A stretch of 30,279 nucleotides of DNA from Candidatus Parcubacteria bacterium. GTDB lineage: Bacteria > Patescibacteria > ABY1 > BM507 > UBA12075. A model generated the notes under the pieces. It was not told the DNA's origin, searched no databases, and was given only the letters and a program-made list of their open reading frames with translations. Of this stretch, positions 16,679 through 24,840 are shown piece by piece. Each line of letters begins with the position of its first letter. Within the stretch, counting starts at the first letter, position 1. The stretch spans positions 1-30,279 of the forward strand of contig PKTK01000014.1 in assembly GCA_002869165.1 (NCBI GenBank), written 5' to 3'. The position numbers and the translations under genes were made by a program.

Positions 16679-17170
16679 TTATAGATTAAAAAAGCTTTTA
16701 ATTTTCTCAATTGTCCCGGTTTTTTTTATTGGGCTAGAGCGAATTGTTTTATCTTCTTCTTCGTTTTTAATCAGTTCTGTGACTTTATTCCTTAATTCTA
16801 AATTTCTGGTTATATTATTTAGAGGGAGCTGTTTGTGTCTGATCTTTTCAATAATCGTGATCAGACGGTCACTACTAAAAGCTTCTTTAGAACCTTCGAT
16901 GCTTTTAATATGCTCTAGTGTTTTATAAAGATCTTCAAAATTTTTTGAGTTGGCAATAAGTTCCTTTTTTTTATTCATTTCCTCCTGGACATCTAAACCA
17001 AGTTCATTTTTTAATTTTTTTATTTCTGCTTCTTTTTCTTTGATTATTTTGGCATCATTCGAGTGTCTAGCGTCTAGACTGGAATTGCGAAATTTAAGAA
17101 ATTTTTCCAGTTCTTCTTCTTTGGAATTTAATTCCTCTTGTGGGTTTTGTTCAATTTTAATTTTTTCCAT
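16679..17170 (-). CDS. Coiled-coil protein of unknown function
   Basis: 163 aa, no signal peptide. Residues ~8-85 are a highly charged Lys/Glu coiled coil (EELNSKEEELEKFLKF; KEAEIKKLKNELG). The C-terminal half is helical and basic, ending in KKTGTIEKIKSFFNL, which could be an amphipathic membrane-binding helix. Family not recognised. Open frames on the opposite strand are Phe/Ser/Leu-rich, as expected for antisense of Lys/Glu codons, so the minus strand is the real one. Weak ribosome-binding site. The gene is divergent from the HMA gene at 17299. Confidence 0.7.
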   Translation of the reverse strand: MEKIKIEQNPQEELNSKEEELEKFLKFRNSSLDARHSNDAKIIKEKEAEIKKLKNELGLDVQEEMNKKKELIANSKNFEDLYKTLEHIKSIEGSKEAFSSDRLITIIEKIRHKQLPLNNITRNLELRNKVTELIKNEEEDKTIRSSPIKKTGTIEKIKSFFNL

Positions 17171-17298
17171 ATTTTTTCTTTATAAACTAATAATATCATG
17201 TTTTTTGAGTTATTTGAAATGTTTTTTGCCGTAGCAGTATTTATAAAATATGGAGTAATTTAAATATTTTTGATATTATTAAAATAATTAATTATTAA

Positions 17299-17568
17299 AT
17301 GAAAAATATGAATAAAATAAAAGTTGTTAATATTAAATGTGGCGGGTGCGCTGGTAAAATAGAGAATGAAATGAAAAAGGCAGGTTTAAGCAATATCAGG
17401 GTCAATATTAATGAGCAGACAGTTGAATTTGAGGGTGAGGAGAATTTAGGAAAAAAATTGTTAAGTACTTTAGGTTATCCACCAGTCGATAGTCCAGAGG
17501 CAAAAAGTTTGTTGAAAAAAGGGAAATCCTTTGTATCCTGCATGATTGGGAGAGTTAATAAAAATTAA
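17299..17568 (+). CDS. Heavy-metal-associated (HMA) domain protein, CopZ-like
   Basis: 89 aa. The CxxC metal site is NIKCGGCAGKIENEMKK (Cys14, Cys17), followed by the beta-alpha-beta-beta-alpha-beta HMA pattern with VEFEGEENLGKKLLSTLGYP. Such domains bind Cu(I) or similar soft metals and pass them to ATPases or regulators. A ~20-residue basic tail with one extra Cys (SFVSCMIGRVNKN) follows the domain. The ATG at 17308 is an equally good start. No copper ATPase is nearby, but a CsoR-type repressor lies at 28935 in this window. A TGATATTAT box at 17271-17279 may be its -10. Confidence 0.8.
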   Translation: MKNMNKIKVVNIKCGGCAGKIENEMKKAGLSNIRVNINEQTVEFEGEENLGKKLLSTLGYPPVDSPEAKSLLKKGKSFVSCMIGRVNKN

Positions 17569-17579
17569 GAAATTATTTT

Positions 17580-17948
17580 ATGGAGAATTTAAAAAAAGAA
17601 AAAATATATGCGGTAGTTGGGGCGTCTAATAATCCGGAAAAATATGGTTATAAGGTCATGAAGTATTTGCTTAACAAGGGGCAAGAGGTGATCCCCGTTA
17701 ACCCTAAGGAAAAAGAGATTTTGGGGCAAAAAGTATATGCTAAAATTTCTGAAATTAGTAAAAGTGTTGATATGGTAATTTTTGTTGTTCCGCCACTTGT
17801 TACGGAAAAAGTTTTAACAGAAGTTGCCAGTCTAGGAATAAAGAGAGTTTGGATGCAACCAGGTAGCGAAAGTGAGAAAGCCATAAATTTTTGTCAGGAA
17901 AATGGGCTTGAATGTACGCACCATGCTTGTATAATGATGAAGAAATAG
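17580..17948 (+). CDS. CoA-binding domain protein (YccU family)
   Basis: 122 aa, the size of single-domain CoA-binding proteins. Rossmann start YAVVGASNNPEKYGYKVMKYL, then VIPVNPKEKEILGQKVY, VDMVIFVVPP and GIKRVWMQPGSES, with the closing H-H-A-C-I-M region. This is the stand-alone CoA_binding_2 family related to the succinyl-CoA synthetase alpha N-domain. The ligand should be CoA or a nucleotide; the exact role is unknown. It lies 11 bp after the HMA gene and is probably cotranscribed. No clear Shine-Dalgarno. Confidence 0.9.
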   Translation: MENLKKEKIYAVVGASNNPEKYGYKVMKYLLNKGQEVIPVNPKEKEILGQKVYAKISEISKSVDMVIFVVPPLVTEKVLTEVASLGIKRVWMQPGSESEKAINFCQENGLECTHHACIMMKK

Positions 17949-17972
17949 TTGTTTTTTAATATTTTTAAAAGT

Positions 17973-17981
17973 GTTATAATA
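17973..17981 (+). promoter_or_regulatory. Extended -10 promoter of the subtilase gene
   Basis: TGTTATAAT, no clear -35; predicted leader about 28 nt. Confidence 0.5.
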
Positions 17982-18015
17982 TATTTATAATAATAATAAA
18001 AAAAATATTAAAAAA

Positions 18016-19278
18016 ATGTATAAGTTTTCAGGTTTATTTGCTTTGCTTTTAGTGTTTATTTTAAGTGGAACAGTACTAGCATCAGGCAAGAAACCAAGCG
18101 AAGAACGTCTATATGTTTATAGTGATTCTTCAGTTTATAAAACAATGCTTGGAGTTAAGCATGAATTTAAAGGAGCTTTTTCTACCAAAGGAGTAGCTAG
18201 AGCTAAGGCTTTGGAGAAATTAGGTTTAATTAAAACTGAAAAAGTTGAAGAGTTCAATATTTCCGCACCGCCATCAAGTAAATGTGGTGATGGTTATTGC
18301 CAGGGTTTTGAAAGTATATTGAGCTGTCCATCTGATTGTGGTGGAGATGAAGAAGATCCAGTGCTTACCAGGGAATATTATCCAAGCGATCAATACCCCT
18401 GGGGAATTGAAATGGTGAATGGTGGATCAGGTGGAGACAATGTTGTAGTGGCTATACTTGATACAGGAATCGATAAGAGCCATCTTGATCTAAAATATAT
18501 AGACTGTTTTGAGACTCTTGACAACAGTGTAGGAATGGTTTGTGATGATGGCAATGGACATGGAACTCATGTAGCTGGTACGGTTTTGGCCATGGGAGGT
18601 GATGATGGTCTAGGGATCTATGGCGTAGCTCCACAAGCTGATTTGATGGTAGGAAAAGTATTGTATGATGATGGCACAGGCTGGGGTGATGATTTGGTGG
18701 TAGCGATCTATGAAGCAGTTGATAGGGGAGCTAATATTATTTCTATGAGCTTAGGATCAGTTGTTTCTACTCAAGCAACACAAGACGCTGTTAGATATGC
18801 AAACGATAATGATGTTTTAGTGATAGCCGCTTCAGGAAATTATGGAGATAATATAGAAACCATAAATTACCCTGCAGCTTACAAAGAAGTGGTAGCAGTG
18901 GGAGCAATAGATGCAAACAAAAATGTAACAAGTTTTTCCATTCCTGGTTCAATAGATGATCAGAACGATGAAATTATTTCTGATGGTGAGATCGAATTTG
19001 CAGCTCCAGGTTATAATGTTTATTCAACATTTTTGGGTGGTAGATATGCCTATGGCTCAGGTACATCAATGGCTACTCCTCATATATCAGGTTTAGCCGC
19101 TAAATTGTGGCAGGGAAATGGGTCTTTTACTAGGAGTTACCTAAGAGATTTGGCAGTAGACATAAGCGATACTGGCTATGATATATATACTGGTTATGGT
19201 ATGCCAGTTGCTCCTGTATTTACATGCGCAGATAATGAAATAAACTGTGGTGGTGTTTGTAAAGTGCCAGCTTGTTAA
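18016..19278 (+). CDS. Secreted subtilisin-like serine protease (S8), interrupted C-terminus
   Basis: 420 aa to the first stop. Signal peptide (cut near VLA|SG, ~22). Residues ~24-85 may be a short propeptide. A Cys-rich CGDGYCQGFE...CPSDCGG module lies at ~90-109. The catalytic domain (~120-395) has Asp149 (AILDTGIDKSHLD), His182 (GNGHGTHVAGT), the oxyanion Asn near 285 (AASGNYGD) and Ser351 (GSGTSMATPHISG), so it should be active. After the catalytic domain a second Cys-rich region starts (CADNEINCGGVCKVPAC) and stops at TAA 19276-19278, yet the same frame continues with 55 codons of matching Cys-rich sequence to TAA 19444-19446. Premature stop, recoding or sequencing error are the options. 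Confidence 0.9.
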   Translation: MYKFSGLFALLLVFILSGTVLASGKKPSEERLYVYSDSSVYKTMLGVKHEFKGAFSTKGVARAKALEKLGLIKTEKVEEFNISAPPSSKCGDGYCQGFESILSCPSDCGGDEEDPVLTREYYPSDQYPWGIEMVNGGSGGDNVVVAILDTGIDKSHLDLKYIDCFETLDNSVGMVCDDGNGHGTHVAGTVLAMGGDDGLGIYGVAPQADLMVGKVLYDDGTGWGDDLVVAIYEAVDRGANIISMSLGSVVSTQATQDAVRYANDNDVLVIAASGNYGDNIETINYPAAYKEVVAVGAIDANKNVTSFSIPGSIDDQNDEIISDGEIEFAAPGYNVYSTFLGGRYAYGSGTSMATPHISGLAAKLWQGNGSFTRSYLRDLAVDISDTGYDIYTGYGMPVAPVFTCADNEINCGGVCKVPAC

Positions 19279-19446
19279 AGTGATCTTACTTGTGATGACG
19301 GAGACAGCGCTACAATAGATACTTGTGTGAATCCTGGTACTTGTGAGGCAAGTTGTCAAAATAGTACTCAGGTTGCAGTTTGCGGAAACAGAACATGTGA
19401 TCCAGGAGAGACATGGTCAACTTGTCCTCGTGATTGCAAAAAATAA
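19279..19446 (+). other. In-frame Cys-rich extension behind the subtilase stop
   Basis: 55 codons directly in frame after TAA 19276-19278, without another stop until 19444. They encode SDLTCDDGDSATIDTC, NPGTCEASC and CGNRTCDPGETWSTCPRDC; the last is the same module type as CGDGYCQGFESILSCPSDC in the N-terminal part of the same protease. Cys spacing and composition are those of a real domain. The terminator at 19469 follows this second stop, not the first. Confidence 0.8.
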
Positions 19447-19468
19447 ATTATTTCTGTCAGATATTAAC

Positions 19469-19497
19469 AAAAAACCGCGTTCATCGCGGTTTTTTTG
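19469..19497 (+). terminator. Intrinsic terminator of the subtilase transcript
   Basis: AAAAACCGCG-TTCAT-CGCGGTTTTT stem plus T-run, 23 nt after the second stop. Confidence 0.85.
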
Positions 19498-19573
19498 TTT
19501 TTTTAATAACGTTTTGCTTTTTTAAGGAATATATGATAATATTTTTTATATTTTCTAAAAAAAGGAGGGGAAA

Positions 19574-20173
19574 ATGCGTTCATTAAACATTGGTTTTGAT
19601 TTTGATGGTGTAATAACTAATCCTGTTAAGGTAAAAACAAAATGGGCCAGAGAAAAATTTGGTATTAGTTTGCGACCGGAGCAGACTGACAAACAAAGCA
19701 TGATTCATCTTTTTGGCGAAAAGAATTATAACGAGTTTAAGAGTTTGTATTATTCTGGTAGTTTAGCACTGGAAGTTGATATAAGACCCAAGGCAATTAA
19801 AGCAATATCATTATTTAACAGTTTTGGTCACAATGTTTTTATTGTTACTTCTAGGCTGGATGATGAATACGAAAAAGCAAAGGAACTGTTAAATTTTCAT
19901 CAAATTAAACATAAACAAGCAGTAAATACTAGCGGTGAGTCAAAAGAAAAATATTGCCAAGACCTTGAACTTGATTTTTTGTTAGATTATACTTTGGAAA
20001 AACTGGAAAAAATATCCAAGGAAGTAAAAACAGAAAAAATTTGGTTTAATCCATATTTTAAAAAAAATCCCAGCAAAATAAAAGACGTAAAATCTTGGTC
20101 TGAATTTGGAGAAATAATAGCTAGGAAAGAAGAAATGATGATTTGCAATTTTTTGAATAATAAAAAAATGTAA
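19574..20173 (+). CDS. HAD-like 5'(3')-deoxyribonucleotidase-type phosphatase
   Basis: 199 aa. Motif I NIGFDFDGVITNP (Asp9, Asp11), motif II FIVTSR (Thr-Ser), a Lys in KHKQAVNTSGESKEKY, and motif IV reduced to LELDFLLDYTLEKL with acidic residues. The layout matches the NT5C/YorS-like branch of HAD enzymes that dephosphorylate nucleotides, but the branch call is tentative. A strong AAGGAGGGG stands 5 nt before the ATG, unusual in this window. Single gene between two terminators. Confidence 0.8.
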   Translation: MRSLNIGFDFDGVITNPVKVKTKWAREKFGISLRPEQTDKQSMIHLFGEKNYNEFKSLYYSGSLALEVDIRPKAIKAISLFNSFGHNVFIVTSRLDDEYEKAKELLNFHQIKHKQAVNTSGESKEKYCQDLELDFLLDYTLEKLEKISKEVKTEKIWFNPYFKKNPSKIKDVKSWSEFGEIIARKEEMMICNFLNNKKM

Positions 20174-20181
20174 AATCACAG

Positions 20182-20209
20182 AGGAGTTATGAAAATAACT
20201 CCTTTTTTT
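20182..20209 (+). terminator. Intrinsic terminator
   Basis: AGGAGTTAT-GAAA-ATAACTCCT stem with GNRA-type loop and T-run. A TTGACA at 20218 just behind it may be the -35 of the next gene, though its -10 is weak. Confidence 0.85.
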
Positions 20210-20269
20210 AGTTGATATTGACAAAATTTGTTATTATGTAGTTAAATATAGATAAATAAAGCATAAAAT

Positions 20270-21010
20270 ATGAATACATTATTTTTAATAATAATCGCAA
20301 CCGTAGTATTAACTCTAGTATCATTGACTGGAGCTTTTTTGCTTGTTTTGAGAGAGGATATTCTTAGAAAAATTACAGTACCTTTAGTGGCTTTATCAGC
20401 GGGGTCTCTCTTTGGTGGAGCAATGCTTCATTTGATACCAGAATCTATTGAAGAAATTGGAAATGTTCGAGCGGTTATGATAGCAGTAATACTCGGGTTT
20501 ATTTTGTTTTTGGTTTTTGAGCAATTTATTCATTGGCACCATTGTCATCGTATGCCTAGTGAACATGTTCAACCAGTAACTTATATGATTCTTTTTTCTG
20601 ATGGATTACACAATCTAATGGATGGGTTGGCTATCGGGGCGGCATTTTTGGTTAACCCTGGTCTTGGTCTGGCAACTACCTTGGCGGTGGCTGCCCACGA
20701 AATTCCTCAAGAACTTGGATATTTTGGTGTGCTGATTCATGGTGGATGGAATAAACTTAAGGCTCTTTATTTTAATTTTTTATCAGGTATTCCAACTATT
20801 TTGGGTGGAGTTATTGTGTGGATTATCGGTGATGGAGTAGAGGTCAAGTTTTTACTTCCTTTTGCAGCTGGTAATTTTATTTATATTGCTGCCGCTGATT
20901 TAATACCAGAATTTAAAGCTTGCGAACATGCTAGAAAAAATTTATATCACTTTATAATATTTTTAATCGGTCTTTTGATAATGTATATATTGTTGTTTCT
21001 TGGAGAATAA
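20270..21010 (+). CDS. ZIP-family divalent metal transporter
   Basis: 246 aa with about eight hydrophobic helices. The diagnostic ZIP motifs are present: HLIPESIEE in an early helix, SDGLHNLMDGLAIGAAF in TM4 (H-N-x-x-D metal site) and AAHEIPQELGYFGVL in TM5 (HE-x-P-x-E metal site). A short His loop (HWHHCHRMPSEH, ~88-99) between TM3 and TM4 probably samples metal. It imports Zn2+ or a related ion into the cytoplasm. Cation selectivity cannot be told from sequence alone. Confidence 0.92.
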   Translation: MNTLFLIIIATVVLTLVSLTGAFLLVLREDILRKITVPLVALSAGSLFGGAMLHLIPESIEEIGNVRAVMIAVILGFILFLVFEQFIHWHHCHRMPSEHVQPVTYMILFSDGLHNLMDGLAIGAAFLVNPGLGLATTLAVAAHEIPQELGYFGVLIHGGWNKLKALYFNFLSGIPTILGGVIVWIIGDGVEVKFLLPFAAGNFIYIAAADLIPEFKACEHARKNLYHFIIFLIGLLIMYILLFLGE

Positions 21011-21036
21011 CTTTATTTTTTTAAGGGAGGGAATTG

Positions 21037-21687
21037 ATGATTGAATATAGTTATGAGGAGTTGAGAGATTTGTATTTAAGAGATCCAGAAGAATTTGAGC
21101 AATATACAACCTCATTAATTGACGAAGTAATAAACAGTAGCGGTTGTTACGCTTTGATCCTTAATGAATCACAAGAAAGATTTGAAGAAAACAAAAAGAA
21201 AATTAACAACAAAGAGTGGCAGGAATTTTTGCAGTATTATCGGCTCTTACCGGTTGAAACAGACTCAAAAAGGATTTGTGCTTATATTGATAGTTTGGAT
21301 AAAGAGTATCAAACCAAATTTTATCGTATAATGCGAACACATTTTTTTAAGGCAAATAATTTTTCTTATGACTATTGGAGAAAGATAATAGAAGAACAAC
21401 CCGAGGAATTTGAGTATTTACGAAAAAGAATGATTTGTGAATTTATTGCTTACTGTGCTTCCAACAAAAAATTGGCCAAGCAATTACAGTGGCAAATAGA
21501 TTCAATCCGACTTAGAGCCAAAAATTCTCTTAGTGCACTTATTGAGATCATGAGCCTTTTATACGACACAGTATATGGCGAAAACGGCTTAGTGGAGAAA
21601 TGCCAGTCACTACCTATTAATGTTCGTGATGTTTGGGAAAAAAATTGCCTAGTAAACAAAAAATCAAAAATTAAACGTATAAAATAA
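21037..21687 (+). CDS. DUF3135-like protein, two related halves
   Basis: 216 aa from the ATG at 21037, six bases after an AAGGGAGGG ribosome-binding site (a TTG at 21034 is directly upstream). The second half (~110-190) fits DUF3135 as I know it: YDYWRKIIEEQPEEFEYLRKR, then LAKQLQWQIDSIRLRAKNSL and ALIEIMSLLYDTVY (written here in pieces). The first half repeats only the opening (YEELRDLYLRDPEEFEQYTT). The protein is helical and cytoplasmic, with no known function. DUF3135 is better known from Proteobacteria, so its presence here is unusual. Confidence 0.75.
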   Translation: MIEYSYEELRDLYLRDPEEFEQYTTSLIDEVINSSGCYALILNESQERFEENKKKINNKEWQEFLQYYRLLPVETDSKRICAYIDSLDKEYQTKFYRIMRTHFFKANNFSYDYWRKIIEEQPEEFEYLRKRMICEFIAYCASNKKLAKQLQWQIDSIRLRAKNSLSALIEIMSLLYDTVYGENGLVEKCQSLPINVRDVWEKNCLVNKKSKIKRIK

Positions 21688-21712
21688 AGAGCTTGGATTT
21701 TAAGCTCTTTTT
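21686..21712 (+). terminator. Intrinsic terminator
   Basis: AAAGAGCTT/AAGCTCTTT stem, 7-nt loop, T-run; overlaps the stop of the preceding gene. Confidence 0.8.
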
Positions 21713-21716
21713 ATGT

Positions 21717-21804
21717 TATTATGTTATAATGAAATACCTAAAATTTTTTTCCATTTATGCTATAATGTAAATATGAAATATTTAAAATTATTTTCTATAT
21801 CAAT
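21717..21804 (+). repeat. Diverged 44-bp tandem duplication of a promoter and gene start
   Basis: Positions 21717-21760 and 21761-21804 align at about 75%. Both copies contain an A/T-rich -10-like region followed by ATGAAATA, and both encode the same signal-peptide start: MKYLKFFSIYAIM then TAA in copy 1 (ATG at 21729), MKYLKLFSISIII in copy 2 (ATG at 21773, the real gene). Confidence 0.6.
21758..21766 (+). promoter_or_regulatory. Extended -10 promoter, probably leaderless
   Basis: TGCTATAAT ends 6 nt before the ATG at 21773, so transcription should begin at or next to the start codon. A second TGTTATAAT stands at 21722-21730. Confidence 0.5.
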
Positions 21805-22972
21805 TATAATAATATTTCCTTTGTTGCTTGAAGCAGGTCCTGAGTTAGCAGGGAGGATATTGTTGCAAGTTGAGAATAATGGCGAGGCCTGGTATGTTTA
21901 TCCAAAGGATTTTCGGCGCTATTATTTGGGTAGACCTGAAGATGCTTTTGAAGCTATGCGAGACTTGGGTCTTGGGATAAGTAATGAAAATATCGAGAAG
22001 ATTCCGGTGGCTACTGCACATCTTAGCGGGGATGACAGTGATCAGGATGGTTTGCCAGATGCTTTTGAACATGCCATTGGCACTGATAGTAATAAGCAAG
22101 ATACTGATGATGATGGGTACAGTGATAAGCAGGAGATTGAAAATGGTTATCAGCCAAATGGAAAAAATAAGCTTATTCATGACGATAGTCTTTCTAGCAA
22201 GCAGTCAGGAAGTATCTTGTTGCAGGTTGAGCAAAATGGTGAATCTTGGTATGTAAATCCAAATGATAATTTGCGTTATTACCTGGGAAGACCAGAGGAT
22301 GCTTTTGAGATAATGAAGACACTTGGTTTGGGGGTAAAAAATGATGACTTACAAGAAATAGGTGAAGGGGATATTTCTAATATCAAGATTATTGAGTCAG
22401 TTGATCATGACGTACCGTTTGTCACTCAAGCGCCTTTTGGTGATTGGAGTGACCAGCGTCAACAAGACGGTTGCGAGGAAGTTTCTGTTTTAATGAGCGT
22501 GTATTGGGCCAGGGATATGGAATTAAGTAAAGAAAAAGCTCTGGAAGAAATAATTGCTATTTCTGATTTTGAATTAGAAAAATACGGTGAATATCGTGAT
22601 ATTTCCATGACAGATGTGGTTGATTGGATATTTGATGATTATTTTGATTTTCAAAATGTAGAATTCAAAAAAAATGTTAGTGCGGATGATATGATATTTG
22701 AACTTATTGAAGGTCATGTTTTGGTGGTGGCAGTTGATGGCCAGATACTTGAGAACCCTTATTTTACTCCACCAGGTCCACCCAGACACATGCTAGTCGT
22801 CAAAGGATACGATGCTAATACGGATGAGTTTATAACCAATGATCCTGGCACCAGACATGGAGCAAATTATAGATATAAAAAAGATATTTTGTACAGCGCT
22901 TTGATGGATTATCCAACTGGATATCATGAAGAGATAAAAGAAATTAAAAAAGACATTATAGTGGTGAAAAAA
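21773..22972 (+). CDS. Secreted C39-like cysteine peptidase with WYV modules and Ca loops
   Basis: 400 aa from the ATG at 21773; a longer frame from 21713 adds a non-conserved lead and is rejected. TAA stop at 22973-22975. Signal peptide ~1-20. Two near-identical ~50-residue modules (GRILLQVENNGEAWYVYP, ~27; GSILLQVEQNGESWYVNP, ~146), each with RYYLGRPEDAFE and a 'LGLG' tail, flank TSP3-like calcium loops (DSDQDGLPDA, DTDDDGYSD). Residues ~213-390 are a papain-like C39_2 domain: Cys234 (QQDGCEEVSVLMS), His339 (PRHMLVVKGYD) and Asp357 (FITNDPG). It is predicted to be an extracellular protease or transpeptidase attached to the envelope by the modules. Confidence 0.85.
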
Positions 22973-23008
22973 TAAAAATATATATTCGAATATATATTTT
23001 TATTTTTT
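22967..23008. terminator. Perfect 42-bp palindromic terminator
   Basis: 21-bp perfect arms centred on TTCGAA, A-run left, T-run right; overlaps the stop of the C39-like gene. Almost entirely A/T with a UUCG-type tip. Confidence 0.75.
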
Positions 23009-23059
23009 TAAAACGATTTATAATGTAATAATAGTAAGTTGGAGTCTAAGGGTTTAATA

Positions 23060-23088
23060 TTGACTGAAAGTAAAAAGTGATTTAATAT
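23060..23088 (+). promoter_or_regulatory. Promoter of the small secreted peptide gene
   Basis: TTGACT, 17-bp spacer, TAATAT. Start near 23095, leader about 24 nt. Confidence 0.7.
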
Positions 23089-23118
23089 TAGTAATATCTA
23101 CCAAGTAATATTAAAAAA

Positions 23119-23292
23119 ATGAAAAAAATTGCAATTATTCTGCTTTTTGCATCAATGTTGTTTGTCGGAGGGGCAAATTACGCAAAAGCAGGGCTTGATA
23201 ACTTTGGTCAATATATTAGTGGTATCGATAATATAAGCGACAGACAAGACGCAGCCAAAACTCATGGTAAAATTAGACCAGATTCTTATTGA
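23119..23292 (+). CDS. Small secreted peptide, 57 aa
   Basis: ATG at 23119 to TGA 23290-23292. Residues 1-24 are a textbook signal peptide (MKKIAIILLFASMLFVGG then ANYAKA cut site), giving a mature peptide of ~33 residues that begins GLDNFGQYISGIDN and ends KIRPDSY. It has no cysteines and no known family. It has its own good promoter and its own terminator, which supports a real gene. It is the only gene here ending in TGA; if TGA were read, three more residues would follow before TAA at 23302. A signal, a bacteriocin-like peptide or an envelope factor are all open. Confidence 0.7.
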   Translation: MKKIAIILLFASMLFVGGANYAKAGLDNFGQYISGIDNISDRQDAAKTHGKIRPDSY

Positions 23293-23302
23293 TTTTTATT
23301 TT

Positions 23303-23338
23303 AAAAAAAGACTGTTTTTATTAAGACGGTCTTTTTTT
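23303..23338 (+). terminator. Intrinsic terminator of the small peptide gene
   Basis: AAAAAAAGACTG/CGGTCTTTTTTT stem with one GU pair, then T-run. The stretch 23340-23520 that follows shows no gene. Confidence 0.75.
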
Positions 23339-23523
23339 TGTTGAAAGTGAAGAAAAAATAATTTAAAGTGTAGTAATTGGTAATAAGGTATATTGGTATA
23401 GAAATGATGAACGAAGGGTATGTTAATATAGGTTGTGTTATGGGTTAAGATTTGGTTTGCGATATAGGGATGCAATAAAAGTTGATTTGGATATTGAAAT
23501 ATTATAAAATATAAATGTATTTA

Positions 23524-23570
23524 AAAAAAGAAGCGGGAGACGATTTTTAGAATCGTTCTCCCGCTTTTTT
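23524..23570. terminator. Terminator of the zinc-ribbon gene
   Basis: AAGCGGGAGA/TCTCCCGCTT plus CGATT/AATCG, a 15-bp stem with one bulge, with A- and T-runs on both sides; the run overlaps the stop of the minus-strand gene. Confidence 0.85.
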
Positions 23571-24699
23571 AGGCAGTGTTCAGTATTTGGCCGAAATGAC
23601 CGCAGTGTTCACACAGTAATCCCTGGTTGTTTTTACTGGCGATTCGGATTTCTTTTTTCTTTCTTTGCAGGGGCTGTCCGCAGTTGCCACACTTGATCTT
23701 TTTGTTGAGACGATCAAAGAGAAAATCACAAGTGTTTTCTTCTCGACTTAACCATTCATAGATGCACCGGAAAAACTTCTTGGCATCGGGGCCGGCCTCT
23801 GTTTCGCTGAGGCAATCATTTTTTTGAATGATGTATATGTCCTCATAGCGTTGTTTTGTGATGGTGATATCCTCTGGCCAGCATTTGAGGTCGCGAAGTT
23901 TTTCGTGGTAAGCACCTAGACCGTTGTTCATGCCGGCAACGATAGCTGGCAGTACTTTGTTTTTGGAAACTGCCTGGCAAGCAAGATAGATGCTGATGAA
24001 AGTGCGAAGGGTTATACCCGGGAAATGTTTATTGATAACTTCATGTCCCGGGTAGCTTAGCTTTTCTTTATCTTGCCGGTCCACTTCCTTTTGGAGCAGT
24101 CTTTTTTGGTGTTCTTGTCTTTCTCTTTCCTTTTTTCTTTCTTCCTCCTCTTCTTTTTGTCTTTCTTTTTCTTTTTTTTCCTCAAGGGTTTCCAGGTAGA
24201 CGGCGGTTTCTTTTTTTGATTTCGGAACGACAATCAAGGCGCCGAAGTTTCTTACTAGCGGGTTTGTATCTCGTACCACAGTACAAAGACGTTGCTCGAA
24301 ATGATTAGGCATATCTCCGTCGTATACATTGGGATGATTATTGATAAATACAATCTTTGTTCGGTTGTGTTCATCTTCGATTATTTGCCCTGTGATACCT
24401 CTGGGTGTGTTTAGAAAAAGCACGAGAATTTCGCCTTTTTTTTCACGACATACAAAACCATCGTTTAAGAGGTTGACGTACAGGGTGCCACTGAACCAAT
24501 TATTGGGTTCAGTATCCTTGACAATTTCACATTTCCAAACATCGCCGTCATTCGGAAGTAAACCATTGAAGGCGTCATGTCTTTCTTTTTTGTAACCGTT
24601 GATACGAACTTTTTTATTTTCGTATTTATTATCAAGCGATTTCATGAAAATTTTATGTTTTTCGTTAATTCTACACAATACTCTAAAGGTGTTTTCCAT
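23569..24699 (-). CDS. Unrecognised protein with coiled coil and zinc ribbon
   Basis: 376 aa, no signal peptide. Two related segments stand in the N-terminal part (WKCEIVKDTEPNNWFSGTLYV, ~55-75, and RLCTVVRDTNPLVRNFGALIV, ~137-157; both C-x-V-x-D-T-x-P...G-x-L-x-V), perhaps duplicated OB-like domains. A Lys/Glu coiled coil spans ~168-213, then a helical domain, then a C-terminal zinc ribbon (Cys337, Cys340, Cys363, Cys366). RNA or DNA binding is plausible, but no family is recognised. GGAGG stands 8 nt before the ATG. G+C is visibly higher than in neighbours (many GCC, CGG, GGG codons), which hints at transfer. It is driven by the only perfect consensus promoter here. Confidence 0.75.
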   Translation of the reverse strand: MENTFRVLCRINEKHKIFMKSLDNKYENKKVRINGYKKERHDAFNGLLPNDGDVWKCEIVKDTEPNNWFSGTLYVNLLNDGFVCREKKGEILVLFLNTPRGITGQIIEDEHNRTKIVFINNHPNVYDGDMPNHFEQRLCTVVRDTNPLVRNFGALIVVPKSKKETAVYLETLEEKKEKERQKEEEEERKKERERQEHQKRLLQKEVDRQDKEKLSYPGHEVINKHFPGITLRTFISIYLACQAVSKNKVLPAIVAGMNNGLGAYHEKLRDLKCWPEDITITKQRYEDIYIIQKNDCLSETEAGPDAKKFFRCIYEWLSREENTCDFLFDRLNKKIKCGNCGQPLQRKKKEIRIASKNNQGLLCEHCGHFGQILNTA

Positions 24700-24764
24700 T
24701 TTTTGATCCTCCAGGTTGGTTTTATCTTTTATCTTTTTATTTTTTTGTATATGTTCGATTTTTA

Positions 24765-24793
24765 ATTATAGCATATTTTATATAAAATGTCAA
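24765..24793 (-). promoter_or_regulatory. Perfect consensus sigma70 promoter
   Basis: On the minus strand: TTGACA (24793-24788), 17-bp spacer, TATAAT (24770-24765), with TGC before the -10. Leader about 58 nt. Confidence 0.85.
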
Positions 24794-24840
24794 CATATTT
24801 TTGTTTTTGTTTTCTATAATTAGCTATTTTTAGCTAAAAC

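Noticed and set aside
16614..17234. Plus-strand genes in this interval
   Set aside because: Phe/Ser/Leu-rich frames antisense to the Lys/Glu coiled-coil gene; no motifs and no ribosome-binding sites.
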